Counted from the stretch's first letter, positions 25,161-35,163 are shown. The stretch: 64,000 nt of DNA from Chryseobacterium wanjuense (GCF_900111495.1 NZ_FOIU01000004.1:124001-188000), one strand, 5' to 3'. Numbers and translations are program-made. Notes: generated from the letters alone by a model not told the origin.

Positions 25161-26930
25161 TTGAATAAACAGCCTTTACTCATTCTTGCAGTTTGTTTCA
25201 TTGTTGGAGTTTTGCTTCAGGACAAACTTTCTTTGGATAAAAATTATATTTATCTTGTTATCGGGATCTGCCTTTTGGTATTTATTGCTACGTTTTTCAA
25301 GTCGTATTTTTTGCATAAAGCAAAACCTTATTTATTAGGAATAATGTTTTTCGGAATTGGAATTATTCTACATTTTTTTAATTCTTTTTCACCTCAAAGT
25401 TTATCTGTTCCTAGAAATGAATTTATTATTTTTAAAATTTCCAAGAAATTAAATTCAACTGAAAAAAATAAAAAGTATGAAGCGGTAATTAATGTTGATA
25501 AGAAAACTGTGAATGCGGTTTTGTACGTTCCGAAAGATCATCAGGAATTGGATTTTAATCATTATTATAAAACAAAAGCTTTTATCACAAGTCCCAAACC
25601 TGCAAAATATGATTTCCAGTTTGATTATGCTAAATATTTAAAAAGAAAAAGTATTGATTATCAGTGTTATAGTAATGGTGATATTTTGTCTGCTGGAAGA
25701 AAAGATGTAAGCTTCATTGAAAAATTTTCACAAAAACGACTGGAACTGCTTCAAAATATTGATAAGTCAGAGATCTCTCAAAAGACAAAAGATTTTCTAA
25801 AAGGAATTATTCTCGCCGATCGTACAGAGATAGATTCGCAGACCATACAGGATTTCAACCGATCCGGATTGGTGCATTTTCTGGCCATTTCGGGAACACA
25901 TATCGTTGTGATTTTTGGATTGTTTTATTTTTTATTGATGAAATTTTTTCCTTTAAAATTTAGAAAGTATGCAATTATTTTAAGTTTAATTTTCATCTGG
26001 CTTTTTGCTTTATTGATTGGATTGGGAAATTCGGTGGTACGTTCCTGTGTTATGTTGAGTGTTTATTTTGTGTATGTATTGCTTCAAAGGAAGCCGGATG
26101 TATTGCATTCTCTGGCTTTATCTGCTTTTATTATTTTGATTTTTGATACGCAACAGATTTTTGATGTCGGATTTCAATTGAGTTTTCTGGCGGTTTTAGG
26201 AATTTTCTGGCTGAATCAGCCGATTTTAAAATATTTTCCAAAACAGAATAATTGGTTTAAAAAATTAATTTTCAATACGATTTCAATTTCCGTATCTGCA
26301 CAATTGGCTACATTGCCTTTGGTATTGTATTATTTTCATCAATTTTCTTTGATTTCCATCGTGGCCAACTTTTTCATTGTTCCGTTTTCGGAAATTATTA
26401 TTGTCTTCTCATTTGTCATGACGGGTTTGATTGCTTTCAGTCTTGATTTTACTTTAATAAATACCGTTTACGACTATATTATTCAAATTTTATTAAAAGT
26501 GATTCATTGGTTTGCGGATTTCGACAGTGTGTTTTTTGAAAATATTCCTATGAATCTGGCTGAAGTTTTTTCTTTGTTTTTGATTGTTTATTTGATGAGG
26601 TTTGCCATTTTAAAATATAACTTTAAAAATTTGGCAAGATTGATGATGGCTGTGCTTACATTTTTCATTTTAAGGATAGGATTCAACTTTTATGAAAATC
26701 AAAAGACGGAAATTCTGGTTCACGATTTCTCTAAAAATAAAGTATTATCAATAAAAGAAGGAAATAAAGTGTGTTTCTGGATCAAGGAAAATTCAGATAA
26801 ACAGAAGATTACGCAGTTTATTATTAATCCTTATTGCTCTTCAAGAAGGTTGGATAATGTTGAAATGAAGGTTGCCCCGAAGTCTGCCCGGCAAGTTGTT
26901 TATGATGGTAAAATTTATGAGATAAATTAA
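25161..26930 (+). CDS. comEC: ComEC/Rec2 family competence protein
   Basis: Inner-membrane channel family for uptake of single-stranded DNA in natural transformation. The ~589 residues hold an N-terminal DUF4131 region with several helices (about 1-150) and the Competence domain (about 200-480), recognised by IILADRTEIDSQTIQDFNRSGLVHFLAISGTHIVV and the helix array after it. The C-terminal metallo-beta-lactamase domain of Bacillus-type ComEC is absent; only a short soluble tail remains, as is usual in this group. No ATG lies near the start: TTG at 25161 (reading MNKQPLLILA) is chosen because the earlier TTG at 25137 overlaps the -7 box. Confidence 0.87.
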   Translation: MNKQPLLILAVCFIVGVLLQDKLSLDKNYIYLVIGICLLVFIATFFKSYFLHKAKPYLLGIMFFGIGIILHFFNSFSPQSLSVPRNEFIIFKISKKLNSTEKNKKYEAVINVDKKTVNAVLYVPKDHQELDFNHYYKTKAFITSPKPAKYDFQFDYAKYLKRKSIDYQCYSNGDILSAGRKDVSFIEKFSQKRLELLQNIDKSEISQKTKDFLKGIILADRTEIDSQTIQDFNRSGLVHFLAISGTHIVVIFGLFYFLLMKFFPLKFRKYAIILSLIFIWLFALLIGLGNSVVRSCVMLSVYFVYVLLQRKPDVLHSLALSAFIILIFDTQQIFDVGFQLSFLAVLGIFWLNQPILKYFPKQNNWFKKLIFNTISISVSAQLATLPLVLYYFHQFSLISIVANFFIVPFSEIIIVFSFVMTGLIAFSLDFTLINTVYDYIIQILLKVIHWFADFDSVFFENIPMNLAEVFSLFLIVYLMRFAILKYNFKNLARLMMAVLTFFILRIGFNFYENQKTEILVHDFSKNKVLSIKEGNKVCFWIKENSDKQKITQFIINPYCSSRRLDNVEMKVAPKSARQVVYDGKIYEIN

Positions 26931-27006
26931 TTGTTAAGTTTTTCTTAAATTCCTTTATTTGTACCATTTTAAGCTCTTATTTAGAAAGATTACAAACTGT
27001 CTAATT

Positions 27007-27020
27007 GTGAGATTTCTCAC
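27007..27020. promoter_or_regulatory. Palindrome just upstream of the sdh promoter
   Basis: GTGAGATTTCTCAC is a perfect 6-base inverted repeat with a 2-base spacer, 3 bases upstream of the -33 TTG. Size, symmetry and place fit a regulator binding site; no regulator is identified. Confidence 0.4.
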
Positions 27021-27023
27021 TTT

Positions 27024-27051
27024 TTGATATAGTTAACATTTCTTAATTTTG
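27024..27051 (+). promoter_or_regulatory. sdhCAB promoter
   Basis: TTG (27024-27026), 17-base spacer, TAATTTTG (27044-27051), 24 bases before the sdhC ATG. Confidence 0.75.
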
Positions 27052-27075
27052 TGGGAAATCAAATTTAAACTTTTT

Positions 27076-27741
27076 ATGGCAGGTTTAACGAGTTCTACGA
27101 TAGGTAGAAAATATGCTATGGCATTATCAGCTTTATTTTTGCTGATTTTTCTTATACTGCATTTGACGACAAACTTATTATCTGTATTGCCGAATCGTGA
27201 TATTTTCAACACGGCTTCTGACTTTATGGGGTATAATCCGTTTGTACAGTTCTTAATGCAGCCTATTCTTGGTTTTGCGGTTCTTTTCCATTTCATTATG
27301 GGATTTGTTCTTGAAATTAAGAATAACAAAGCACGTCCTGTAAAGTACGCTGCAAACAATCCTTCTGTGAACTCTTCATGGATGTCTAGAAATATGATTA
27401 TTTCCGGAGCTGTTGTGTTGGCTTTCCTGGCATTACACTTTTACGATTTCTGGTTACATGAGATCAATTATAAGTATGTAGAAGGTATTGCTCCTGATGC
27501 AGAACGTTTCTGGCCAGAATTGCACGAAAAGTTTGCTGATATCTGGAGAGTGGCTTTGTATGTAATTGCTTTTGTATTATTAGGATTACACTTGGCTCAC
27601 GGGTTTCAGTCGTCTTTCCAGTCAGTGGGAGCGAGACATCCAAAATATACTCCGGTAATTAAGGCATTTGGAAAATGGTATTCAATCCTTATTCCTGCAG
27701 GTTTTATTTTTATCGCAATTTTTCACTTTGTAACTCAATAA
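27076..27741 (+). CDS. sdhC: Succinate dehydrogenase cytochrome b subunit
   Basis: Membrane anchor that passes electrons from SdhB to menaquinone. It is a single-polypeptide, di-heme type B anchor (221 residues) with five hydrophobic segments and membrane histidines ([56 protein letters not shown]). The ATG at 27076 ([25 protein letters not shown]) is the family start; an earlier GTG at 27049 lies in the promoter. First gene of sdhCAB, 16 bases before sdhA. Confidence 0.94.
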   Translation: MAGLTSSTIGRKYAMALSALFLLIFLILHLTTNLLSVLPNRDIFNTASDFMGYNPFVQFLMQPILGFAVLFHFIMGFVLEIKNNKARPVKYAANNPSVNSSWMSRNMIISGAVVLAFLALHFYDFWLHEINYKYVEGIAPDAERFWPELHEKFADIWRVALYVIAFVLLGLHLAHGFQSSFQSVGARHPKYTPVIKAFGKWYSILIPAGFIFIAIFHFVTQ

Positions 27742-27757
27742 TAATATCAATATACTT

Positions 27758-29770
27758 ATGAGTAAATTAGATTCAAAAATTCCAGCAGGTCCTTTAAAGG
27801 ATAAATGGAAAAATCATAAAGACCATATGAACCTTGTTGCACCAAACAACAGAGATAAGATTGATATTATTGTTGTGGGAACAGGTTTGGCAGGTGGTTC
27901 TGCTGCGGCTACTTTAGCGGAGCAGGGATATAACGTAAAGGCATTCTGCTATCAGGATTCTCCAAGAAGAGCACACTCTATTGCGGCTCAGGGAGGTATC
28001 AACGCAGCTAAAAATTATCAGGGAGACGGTGACTCTACATACAGATTATTCTATGATACCATCAAGGGTGGTGACTATAGAGCGAGAGAGGCCAACGTTT
28101 ACAGATTAGCTGAAGTTTCTGCAAATATTATCGACCAATGTGTTGCTCAGGGTGTTCCTTTTGGACGTGAGTACGGAGGTCAACTAGATAACCGTTCATT
28201 TGGTGGGGTTCAGGTAAAAAGAACTTTCTACGCAAAAGGACAAACTGGTCAGCAGTTATTATTAGGTGCATATTCTGCAATGAGCCGTCAGATCGGTAAA
28301 GGTAGAATTAAAATGTACAACCGTCACGAAATGATGGATCTTGTAATCGTAGACGGAAAAGCAAGAGGTATCATCGCAAGAAACCTGGTAACGGGTGAGA
28401 TCGAAAGACATTCTGCTCACGCTGTTGTCATTGCATCCGGAGGTTACGGAAACGTATATTTCCTTTCTACCAATGCAATGGGATCCAACGTTTCTGCAGC
28501 TTGGAAAATCCACAAAAAAGGAGCGTACTTCGCAAACCCTTGTTATGTACAGATTCACCCGACTTGTATTCCGGTGCACGGAACGCAGCAGTCTAAATTG
28601 ACGTTGATGTCTGAATCATTAAGAAACTCAGGAAGAATCTGGGTTCCTAAGAAAATTGAAGATTCAGTAGCCATCAGAGAAGGGAAATTAAGACCTGAAA
28701 ATATTAAAGAAGAAGACAGAGATTATTATTTGGAAAGAAGATATCCTGCGTTTGGTAACCTTGTACCTAGAGACGTTGCTTCTAGAGCAGCTAAGGAAAG
28801 ATGCGACGCTGGTTTCGGAATCGAAAATAATGATACTCAGGAAGGTGTTTACCTTGATTTCTCTACAGAGATCATGAAAAAAGGTAAAGAAGCCGCTATC
28901 GAAAAACATATTCATAACCCGACCGAACAGCAGATCTATGATCTTGGTAAAAAGTGGATTGAGGAGAAATATGGTAACTTATTCGTAATGTACGAAAAAA
29001 TTACTGCTGATGATCCTTATAAAACTCCAATGAAGATTTATCCTGCAGTTCACTACACAATGGGTGGTGTTTGGGTAGATTACAACCTTCAATCTACCAT
29101 CCCTGGATGTTTCGTAATCGGTGAGGCCAACTTCTCGGATCACGGAGCGAACAGATTGGGAGCTTCTGCGCTGATGCAGGGTCTTGCAGACGGATATTTT
29201 GTACTTCCTTACACGATCGCAGATTACTTATCTGCAGATATCAGAACGGGAGCTATTCCTACAAATTCACCTTCATTCGACGAAGCTGAAAAAGGAATTA
29301 AAGAAAAGGTTGATTTCTTCTTAAATAATAAAGGAACACATTCAGTAGACCATTTCCATAAGCAATTAGGAAACATTATGTGGAATAAAGTAGGAATGGG
29401 AAGAACTCCTGAAGGTTTAAGAGAAGCGATCAAGGAAATCGAAGAAGTAAGAAACGATTTCTGGAAAAATGTTAAGGTTCCCGGAGATAATAACGGGATG
29501 AACACTGAGCTTGAAAAAGCATTCAGAGTAGCAGACTTCCTGGAATTGGGACAATTAATGGCTATCGATGCATTGCACAGAAATGAATCTTGTGGAGGAC
29601 ATTTCCGTGAAGACCACTCAACTCCGGACGGAGAAGCGGAAAGAGATGACGTGAATTACAAATACGTCGGAGCTTGGGAATATCAGGGAGGTGATATCAA
29701 CGCGGAAGTGTTGCATAAAGAAGAGCTGATCTACGACAACATCGAAGTTAAAACGAGAAGTTACAAATAA
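27758..29770 (+). CDS. sdhA: Succinate dehydrogenase/fumarate reductase flavoprotein subunit
   Basis: Oxidises succinate to fumarate (or the reverse) with covalent FAD. The 670 residues fit the Bacteroidota type B enzyme. FAD binding is seen in [21 protein letters not shown], and the covalent-FAD His in [20 protein letters not shown]. The substrate region includes QIHPTCIP and [14 protein letters not shown], and the C-terminal FAD region [24 protein letters not shown]. The capping and helical domains run to [14 protein letters not shown]. Middle gene of sdhCAB; sdhB follows after 24 bases. Confidence 0.97.
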   Translation: MSKLDSKIPAGPLKDKWKNHKDHMNLVAPNNRDKIDIIVVGTGLAGGSAAATLAEQGYNVKAFCYQDSPRRAHSIAAQGGINAAKNYQGDGDSTYRLFYDTIKGGDYRAREANVYRLAEVSANIIDQCVAQGVPFGREYGGQLDNRSFGGVQVKRTFYAKGQTGQQLLLGAYSAMSRQIGKGRIKMYNRHEMMDLVIVDGKARGIIARNLVTGEIERHSAHAVVIASGGYGNVYFLSTNAMGSNVSAAWKIHKKGAYFANPCYVQIHPTCIPVHGTQQSKLTLMSESLRNSGRIWVPKKIEDSVAIREGKLRPENIKEEDRDYYLERRYPAFGNLVPRDVASRAAKERCDAGFGIENNDTQEGVYLDFSTEIMKKGKEAAIEKHIHNPTEQQIYDLGKKWIEEKYGNLFVMYEKITADDPYKTPMKIYPAVHYTMGGVWVDYNLQSTIPGCFVIGEANFSDHGANRLGASALMQGLADGYFVLPYTIADYLSADIRTGAIPTNSPSFDEAEKGIKEKVDFFLNNKGTHSVDHFHKQLGNIMWNKVGMGRTPEGLREAIKEIEEVRNDFWKNVKVPGDNNGMNTELEKAFRVADFLELGQLMAIDALHRNESCGGHFREDHSTPDGEAERDDVNYKYVGAWEYQGGDINAEVLHKEELIYDNIEVKTRSYK

Positions 29771-29794
29771 TCTCCAATCTTTAAATATAACATT

Positions 29795-30562
29795 ATGAGT
29801 GCAAAAAAAGGCTTACATCTTACGCTGAAAATTTGGAGACAAAAAAATAATAAATCTAAAGGTCAGTTTGAGACTTATAAAATATCGGATGTTTCTACAG
29901 ATTCTTCATTCTTGGAAATGTTGGACATCCTTAACGAAAATCTTATTAACGAAGGAAAAGAGCCGGTAGCTTTCGACCACGACTGCCGTGAGGGGATCTG
30001 CGGGATGTGTTCTCTTTACATCAATGGTAGAGCACACGGTCCGGATACAGGGATTACTACCTGCCAGCTTCACATGAGAATGTTCAAAGACGGTGAAACG
30101 ATCGTTATTGAACCTTGGAGAAGTGCTGCTTTCCCGGTTATTAAAGATTTAATGGTAGACAGAAGCGCATTCGACAGAGTAATGGCTGCAGGTGGTTTCA
30201 TTTCGGTGAACACTTCAGGTAATACTTTGGACGCCAATGCAATTCCGGTTCCTAAAGAAGATGCAGACAAAGCAATGGATGCTGCGGCTTGTATCGGATG
30301 TGGAGCTTGCGTGGCTACATGTAAAAACGGTTCTGCAATGTTATTCGTTGGGGCTAAAGTTTCTCAGTTTGCACTACTTCCTCAGGGTAGAGTAGAAGCG
30401 AAGAGAAGAGTTCTGAACATGGTGAAAGCTATGGACGAAGAAGGCTTCGGAAACTGTTCAAACACAGGTGCGTGTGAAGTGGAATGTCCTAAAGGAATTT
30501 CCCTTGAAAACATCGCCAGAATGAACAGAGAGTACATGGCGGCTTTCGTTGATCAAGGATAG
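29795..30562 (+). CDS. sdhB: Succinate dehydrogenase iron-sulfur subunit
   Basis: Carries electrons from FAD to the membrane anchor through three Fe-S clusters. The N-terminal plant-type [2Fe-2S] domain has [22 protein letters not shown]; the C-terminal domain has [19 protein letters not shown] for one cluster and [17 protein letters not shown] for another. It is 255 residues, the normal length. Last gene of the operon, followed by a terminator. The cysteine set CxxxxCxxC...C, CxxCxxxC and CxxxxxCxxxCP is complete. Confidence 0.96.
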   Translation: MSAKKGLHLTLKIWRQKNNKSKGQFETYKISDVSTDSSFLEMLDILNENLINEGKEPVAFDHDCREGICGMCSLYINGRAHGPDTGITTCQLHMRMFKDGETIVIEPWRSAAFPVIKDLMVDRSAFDRVMAAGGFISVNTSGNTLDANAIPVPKEDADKAMDAAACIGCGACVATCKNGSAMLFVGAKVSQFALLPQGRVEAKRRVLNMVKAMDEEGFGNCSNTGACEVECPKGISLENIARMNREYMAAFVDQG

Positions 30563-30581
30563 AATTGATTTAATATACCAC

Positions 30582-30617
30582 AAAAAAATCGTCTCCTTAT
30601 TGGATGGCGATTTTTTT
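30582..30617 (+). terminator. sdhCAB terminator
   Basis: AAAAAATCG (30583-30591) pairs with CGATTTTTT (30608-30616), with a short CC/GG inner stem, followed by T residues. Confidence 0.8.
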
Positions 30618-30647
30618 AGTTAAATCTTTCATAAAAGTAGTATTTAA

Positions 30648-30679
30648 TTGTAATTAGTTTATCGAAAAACTTATTTTTG
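30648..30679 (+). promoter_or_regulatory. Promoter of the TlpA-like lipoprotein gene
   Basis: TTG (30648-30650), 21-base spacer, TATTTTTG (30672-30679), 19 bases before the ATG. Confidence 0.75.
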
Positions 30680-30698
30680 CGTAATTATAAAATTCAAA

Positions 30699-32249
30699 AT
30701 GAAAAAATATCTTTTATTGTTTATCATCGCGGTTTTTGCGGTGTCTTGCTCTAAAAAAGTAGAAGTAAAAGGAAAAATTACTGGCGGTTCTCCTTTGGAG
30801 AGAATCGAATTCATTGAAGCTTCGGGAGTTGCTACATTACCATTAATCAATATCGGGGTAAATAAAGACGGAACTTTTTCCGGAAATTTTGAAGCTCCTA
30901 AAAGCGGAATGTATGTAATTTCTTATGGTGGAAAACAAAATTTAATTTATCTAAAAGGAGGTCAGAAACTTGAGATTTCAGGTAATGCATTGACTTTCCC
31001 ATCAGAATATGTGATCACTGGAGATGCTAAGAAAAACAACGATTTCTTTACAGCTACTCAAAAATATCTTTCAACATATGCTCAGACAGTTAACATGAAT
31101 GAGTTGATCATGAAAGATGAAAAAACTTTCTTAAAAGGAATTGAAAAAGTTCAGGCAGATATCAATAAGAATATCGATGAAAATGTAAAAAAATTCAGTC
31201 CTGATAACGAAATCATCACTTGGAAGAAAAACGATCTGGCGAGTACTTTATTGACGATCATGAACCAATATGAGCTGACTCACAAGCAAATGGGTAACCC
31301 ATCTTTCAAAGTGACGAAAGCTTTCACAGATTTTGAAAACAAACTTCAGGAGAATAAAGATGTAATGGTAAAAGAAAACCCTTACTACAGACAATACCTT
31401 TTAGGGAAAATGAGTTCAGATTTCCAGAAATATGCAGAAGCAAACAGCAAAGGAAAAACGGATATTACAACTACAGAATTGTTCTCTGAGTATTTGAAAA
31501 AGAATCAAAAAGATCTTTCACAAACCGCTAAAGATTATCTTTTGGCTTTTGTAATGGCTCAGTCAGATATGCATCTTGGAAGCTCTGAAAAGACTGTTGA
31601 GAAAATCAAAAAGATCATCGATACAGATATTAAAGATGCTACCATCAAGGAAGATTTAAAGAAAATTCAGTTTGCTATCAATGGTTTCAAAGTGGGTGAA
31701 TTAGCTCCTGAAGCATCATTGGTAAAACAAGACGGAAAAGCTTACAAACTTTCTGAAAATAAAGGAAAACCTTACTTATTAACTTTCTACGCATCATGGA
31801 ATCCTTACATCGGTGAATCGACAATCCCTGTATTGAAAGAAGTTGTGAACTTTTACAAGTCTAAAATGAATTTCGTATTCGTAAATGTAGATGATACGAA
31901 AGATCAGTTCATAAAAACAAGTAACTCTCTACTGAAAGGAATTGCAGGAACTAATGTATATGGAGAAGGAGGATTAAATTCTGAAATTGCAAAAAAATAC
32001 GGAGTTTACGGATTCAAATTACCTTGTTTCATCGTTGTAGATAAAGACGGTAAAATTGCAAGCAAAGTATTTGTAAACTTGGGAGAACAAGATGTAATAA
32101 CAGTATTGGATAAACAAACTGGGCTTTCTGCTCCGAAAGTAAATCCTAACGTTCAGTTACAACCGGGAATGGGTATGGATCCTGCTGTAGTAGCGGCTCA
32201 ACAGGCAGCTCAGCAACAGGCAAATCCTCAACCGGCTCAGACAAAATAA
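30699..32249 (+). CDS. TlpA/thioredoxin-like lipoprotein with DUF4369 domain, CxxC lost
   Basis: Cell-envelope lipoprotein of 516 residues: lipobox AVSC (Cys17), a DUF4369-type beta domain (about 20-110), a helical middle region (about 115-330) and a thioredoxin fold (about 335-475), with VGELAPEASLVKQDGKAYKLSENKGKPYLLTFYAS at its start. TlpA proteins then have WCxxC; here the sequence is WNPYIGES, with no cysteine, so it cannot do disulfide exchange. A Gln/Pro/Ala-rich tail follows. The cis-Pro region KKYGVYGFKLPCFIVVD is retained. It may be a structural or binding protein. Confidence 0.85.
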   Translation: MKKYLLLFIIAVFAVSCSKKVEVKGKITGGSPLERIEFIEASGVATLPLINIGVNKDGTFSGNFEAPKSGMYVISYGGKQNLIYLKGGQKLEISGNALTFPSEYVITGDAKKNNDFFTATQKYLSTYAQTVNMNELIMKDEKTFLKGIEKVQADINKNIDENVKKFSPDNEIITWKKNDLASTLLTIMNQYELTHKQMGNPSFKVTKAFTDFENKLQENKDVMVKENPYYRQYLLGKMSSDFQKYAEANSKGKTDITTTELFSEYLKKNQKDLSQTAKDYLLAFVMAQSDMHLGSSEKTVEKIKKIIDTDIKDATIKEDLKKIQFAINGFKVGELAPEASLVKQDGKAYKLSENKGKPYLLTFYASWNPYIGESTIPVLKEVVNFYKSKMNFVFVNVDDTKDQFIKTSNSLLKGIAGTNVYGEGGLNSEIAKKYGVYGFKLPCFIVVDKDGKIASKVFVNLGEQDVITVLDKQTGLSAPKVNPNVQLQPGMGMDPAVVAAQQAAQQQANPQPAQTK

Positions 32250-32267
32250 TTTAAATTGAATATAGAT

Positions 32268-32298
32268 AAAAACCTTGTCTTCGGATAAGGTTTTTTTT
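32268..32298 (+). terminator. Terminator after the TlpA-like gene
   Basis: AAACCTT (32270-32276) pairs with AAGGTTT (32287-32293), extended inwards by GTC/GGA pairs, with a T-run after it. Confidence 0.85.
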
Positions 32299-32302
32299 AT
32301 TG

Positions 32303-32310
32303 TATTTTTG
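32303..32310 (+). promoter_or_regulatory. -7 box of rlmD
   Basis: TATTTTTG, 92 bases before the rlmD ATG. The -33 region lies in the T-run of the previous terminator. Confidence 0.5.
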
Positions 32311-32324
32311 CAAACTGAAATGCA

Positions 32325-32353
32325 GATTTTCGACTTTGTCAAAGTTGAAAATC
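32325..32353 (+). repeat. Hairpin in the rlmD leader
   Basis: GATTTTC-G-ACTTTG, single T, CAAAGT-T-GAAAATC: a 29-base near-perfect inverted repeat with one G-T position, in the transcribed leader. The word GACAAAGTTT recurs just after it (32357-32366). It has no T-run, so it is not a standard terminator. Confidence 0.6.
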
Positions 32354-32402
32354 TCTGACAAAGTTTAAATATAAAAACAATACGAACAATAGAAATCTCT
32401 TA

Positions 32403-33812
32403 ATGAAAAGAAATAAGAAGAATCTCATTCTTGAAAATATAAAGCTTTTAAATGCTGGAGCCAAAGGAGTAGCAATCGGAAGAACTGAAGAGGGAAAAAC
32501 GGTAATGGTTTCCGGAGCAATTCCCGGAGATATTGTTAATGTAAGAGTAAAAAAAGCAAAATCAAAATACTACGAAGGGGAAGCGATAGAAGTTCTTGAA
32601 AGATCTCCTGACAGGGTAGAACCGAAGTGTATCCATTTTGGGGTCTGCGGCGGCTGCAAATGGCAGAATATGAGCTATGAAAAACAGCTTGCCTTCAAAC
32701 AGGAAGAGGTTTATAATAATATTAAAAGAATCGGAGGCATTGATGACTTCGAAACAGTTCCAATCTTAGGTTCGGAAGAACATTATTTTTACAGAAATAA
32801 AATGGAGTTTTCTTTCTCCAATGCGAGATGGCTTACTCAATATGAAATAAGTTCTGAAGAAAATTTCGGAAATAAAGACGCTCTGGGTTTTCATATTCCC
32901 GGAATGTGGAGCAAAATTCTCGACCTTAAAGAATGTTTCCTTCAGGAAGATCCTTCTAATGCTATAAGATTAGCGGTAAAAGACTATGCCGTGAAGAATG
33001 GCTTAGATTTTTTTGATGTTAAAAATCATGAAGGTTTCTTACGAACTTTAATGATGAGACAAAACTCAAAAGGTGAGTGGATGGTTCTTTTCCAGCTGTA
33101 CAGAGAAGAAAAAGAAAACAGAGAAAAGCTTTTTGAATTCTTACTGGAAAAATTCCCGCAAATTAAAACGCTGGTATATGCGATCAATCCTAAACCTAAT
33201 GATTCTATCTACGATTTAAATATTAATACCTATTTCGGAGAAGGATTCTTAATGGAAGAAATGGATGGATTGAAGTTTAAAATAGGTCCAAAATCTTTCT
33301 TTCAGACCAATTATAAGCAAGCCCTGGAATTGTACAGAAAAACGTTGGAATTTGCTGATTTAAAAGGTGATGAAGTAGTGTACGATTTATACACGGGAAC
33401 AGGAACAATTGCTCAATATGTGGCAAGAAATGCAAAGCAGGTGATCGGAATAGAATCTGTTCAGGAAGCCATCGATGCAGCCATCGAGCACGCCGAACTG
33501 AACGGATTGACCAATACAACATTCTATTGCGGCGATATGAAGGATATTTTCAATGATGAATTCCTTGCCAATCATCCAAAAGCAGACGTGCTGATCACCG
33601 ACCCGCCAAGAGACGGGATGCATCAGAAGGTAGTAGAACAGATATTGAAGCTTTCCCCTGAAAAAGTGGTGTATGTAAGCTGTAATTCTGCAACTCAGGC
33701 GCGAGATCTGGCTTTAATGAAAGAACATTATAAGGTTGTGAAGATCTTACCTGTAGATATGTTCCCGCAAACGCATCACGTAGAAAATATTGCATTGCTG
33801 ATTAAAAAATAA
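32403..33812 (+). CDS. rlmD: 23S rRNA (uracil-C5)-methyltransferase, RlmD/RumA type
   Basis: Methylates C5 of a uracil in 23S rRNA (U1939 in E. coli). The 469 residues contain an N-terminal TRAM domain (about 5-65), the Fe-S cysteine cluster (CIHFGVCGGCKW, with a fourth Cys in DLKECF), and a C-terminal SAM methyltransferase domain: FFQTNYKQALELYRK, VYDLYTGTGTIAQYVA (SAM), ITDPPRDGMH, and the catalytic Cys in VYVSCNSATQARDL. RlmC and TrmA are relatives, but the Fe-S set and TRAM domain favour RlmD. The product order rlmD-DUF6452-DUF6048 is typical for the group. Confidence 0.92.
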   Translation: MKRNKKNLILENIKLLNAGAKGVAIGRTEEGKTVMVSGAIPGDIVNVRVKKAKSKYYEGEAIEVLERSPDRVEPKCIHFGVCGGCKWQNMSYEKQLAFKQEEVYNNIKRIGGIDDFETVPILGSEEHYFYRNKMEFSFSNARWLTQYEISSEENFGNKDALGFHIPGMWSKILDLKECFLQEDPSNAIRLAVKDYAVKNGLDFFDVKNHEGFLRTLMMRQNSKGEWMVLFQLYREEKENREKLFEFLLEKFPQIKTLVYAINPKPNDSIYDLNINTYFGEGFLMEEMDGLKFKIGPKSFFQTNYKQALELYRKTLEFADLKGDEVVYDLYTGTGTIAQYVARNAKQVIGIESVQEAIDAAIEHAELNGLTNTTFYCGDMKDIFNDEFLANHPKADVLITDPPRDGMHQKVVEQILKLSPEKVVYVSCNSATQARDLALMKEHYKVVKILPVDMFPQTHHVENIALLIKK

Positions 33813-33848
33813 TTTATTTAAATTTGACCATCAAATCTGAATAGGAAG

Positions 33849-34331
33849 ATGAAATATTTTAAACTTCTCATAGCCATTTGTTTTTTAGGCTTGCTGTTTT
33901 CTTGCGGTGGCGATGATGATATTTGCGAAAGCGGAGAAGGAACGCCGAGAATGAAAGTGTCATTCAAAAATTTTGATACAGGAAAAGAAAAAACGATGGA
34001 TTCTCTATATGTAGCCGTAGATTATGGCTCAGGAAAAGTGGAGCTTGGTAAGCAGACATCCATTACTTCCAGGGTAATTCCTTTAAGAGTGGACGATTCG
34101 CCCTTTACAGATGTGTATTTCAGAACTTCAAAAACCGGTGCTGAATCGAAAGTGAGAATAAATTATACGACAAAATCTATTTACGTTTCTCCGGGTTGCG
34201 GAATTAAGAAAACGTACGAAGATTTGAATTCAGTATTAGATCCTACAACAACTAATCCGGTAAAAGCTTTGGAAGCCGGACAAAACTTTATTGAGAATGA
34301 AGACAAGACTAATCTTTACCTTCTTTTTTAG
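33849..34331 (+). CDS. DUF6452 family lipoprotein
   Basis: A 160-residue lipoprotein: signal peptide with lipobox LFSC (Cys19), then an acidic Gly/Asp stretch (GGDDDICESGEG), and a beta-rich domain (MKVSFKNFDTGKEKTMDSLYV to INYTTKSIYVSPGCGIKKTYEDL). Two cysteines (near residues 26 and 117) could pair. Function unknown. It follows rlmD by 36 bases and overlaps the next gene by about 35 bases, so the two envelope proteins are likely made together. Confidence 0.82.
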   Translation: MKYFKLLIAICFLGLLFSCGGDDDICESGEGTPRMKVSFKNFDTGKEKTMDSLYVAVDYGSGKVELGKQTSITSRVIPLRVDDSPFTDVYFRTSKTGAESKVRINYTTKSIYVSPGCGIKKTYEDLNSVLDPTTTNPVKALEAGQNFIENEDKTNLYLLF

Positions 34332-34956
34332 TGTAATAAGCCTTTTGAGCTTTGCTCAGGAGAATAAGGAAGCCAAAAAAGAAAAATGGAAATACAAACC
34401 GAATTTTATGGTTGGTTTTGATGTTCTGAATACAGGAGTTTCTTTTTTCTCAGACAGAAAATTGTATCAGGGTTTTATATCATCAAAAGTTAAAGATAAT
34501 ATTCACGGAATCATCGAGGCCGGCTTTGAATCTAATGTTTATAATAAAAACAGTTATGATGCAAAAGTCAACGGTCCTTTCCTGAAATTAGGTGCATTTT
34601 ATATGCTGGCTAGAGATCCGGAAAACGAGTTCAACGGCTTTTTCGCCGGAGGGAAAATCGGAGGGTCATTCTATACGCAGGAATATATGGCAGTTCCGGT
34701 TCGCGGTTACGGAGGAAGCAATTCTTCTATTGCATTTCCGTCATCTACACAGTCTTCGTATTGGCTGGAAGGCACGATTGGAGGAAGAGTTCAGCTATTT
34801 GAGTCTGATTTTTATATCGATGTTAATCTTCAGCCGAGATATTTGGTGTTTACCACAAAACAGGATGATATTCAGCCTATGATTGTTCCCGGATTTGGAA
34901 GAAGCTCTTCTAAATTTAATATGGGTTTTGCCTGGAATATTGCTTATAAATTCTAA
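34297..34956 (+). CDS. DUF6048 family outer-membrane-type protein
   Basis: Exported protein of 219 residues with a signal peptide (MKTRLIFTFFFSVISLLSFA). The rest alternates short beta strands, Gly turns and a terminal aromatic residue (MGFAWNIAYKF), the pattern of a small outer-membrane beta-barrel. The ATG at 34297 lies inside the end of the DUF6452 gene in another frame; an in-frame TTG at 34291 is less likely. Function unknown; paired with DUF6452 by overlap. Confidence 0.82.
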   Translation: MKTRLIFTFFFSVISLLSFAQENKEAKKEKWKYKPNFMVGFDVLNTGVSFFSDRKLYQGFISSKVKDNIHGIIEAGFESNVYNKNSYDAKVNGPFLKLGAFYMLARDPENEFNGFFAGGKIGGSFYTQEYMAVPVRGYGGSNSSIAFPSSTQSSYWLEGTIGGRVQLFESDFYIDVNLQPRYLVFTTKQDDIQPMIVPGFGRSSSKFNMGFAWNIAYKF

Positions 34957-35005
34957 TATATCTTTAATTTAAATAATATTTTAAAGTATTAAGCTAAATA
35001 AATAA

Positions 35006-35041
35006 TGAAGGCCTTGAATAGTATTATTCAGGGCTTTTTAT
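35006..35041 (+). terminator. Terminator after the DUF6048 gene
   Basis: AAGGCCTTGAATA (35008-35020) pairs along its full length, with two G-U pairs, with TATTCAGGGCTTT (35024-35036), followed by T residues. Confidence 0.85.
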
Positions 35042-35163
35042 TGTTAAATGTAAAAAATAAGTCTTATCCATTATTTTATTTGAAAAAATAATTTTTAATA
35101 ATTTATTTATGTTAAAATATTCTTTTTAATAATTTTTTTGACATCTTGTAAGCCTAAAAGGTA

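Noticed and set aside
27049..27075. GTG start for sdhC 27 bases upstream
   Set aside because: It overlaps the -7 box TAATTTTG, and the nine added residues are not part of the usual SdhC start.
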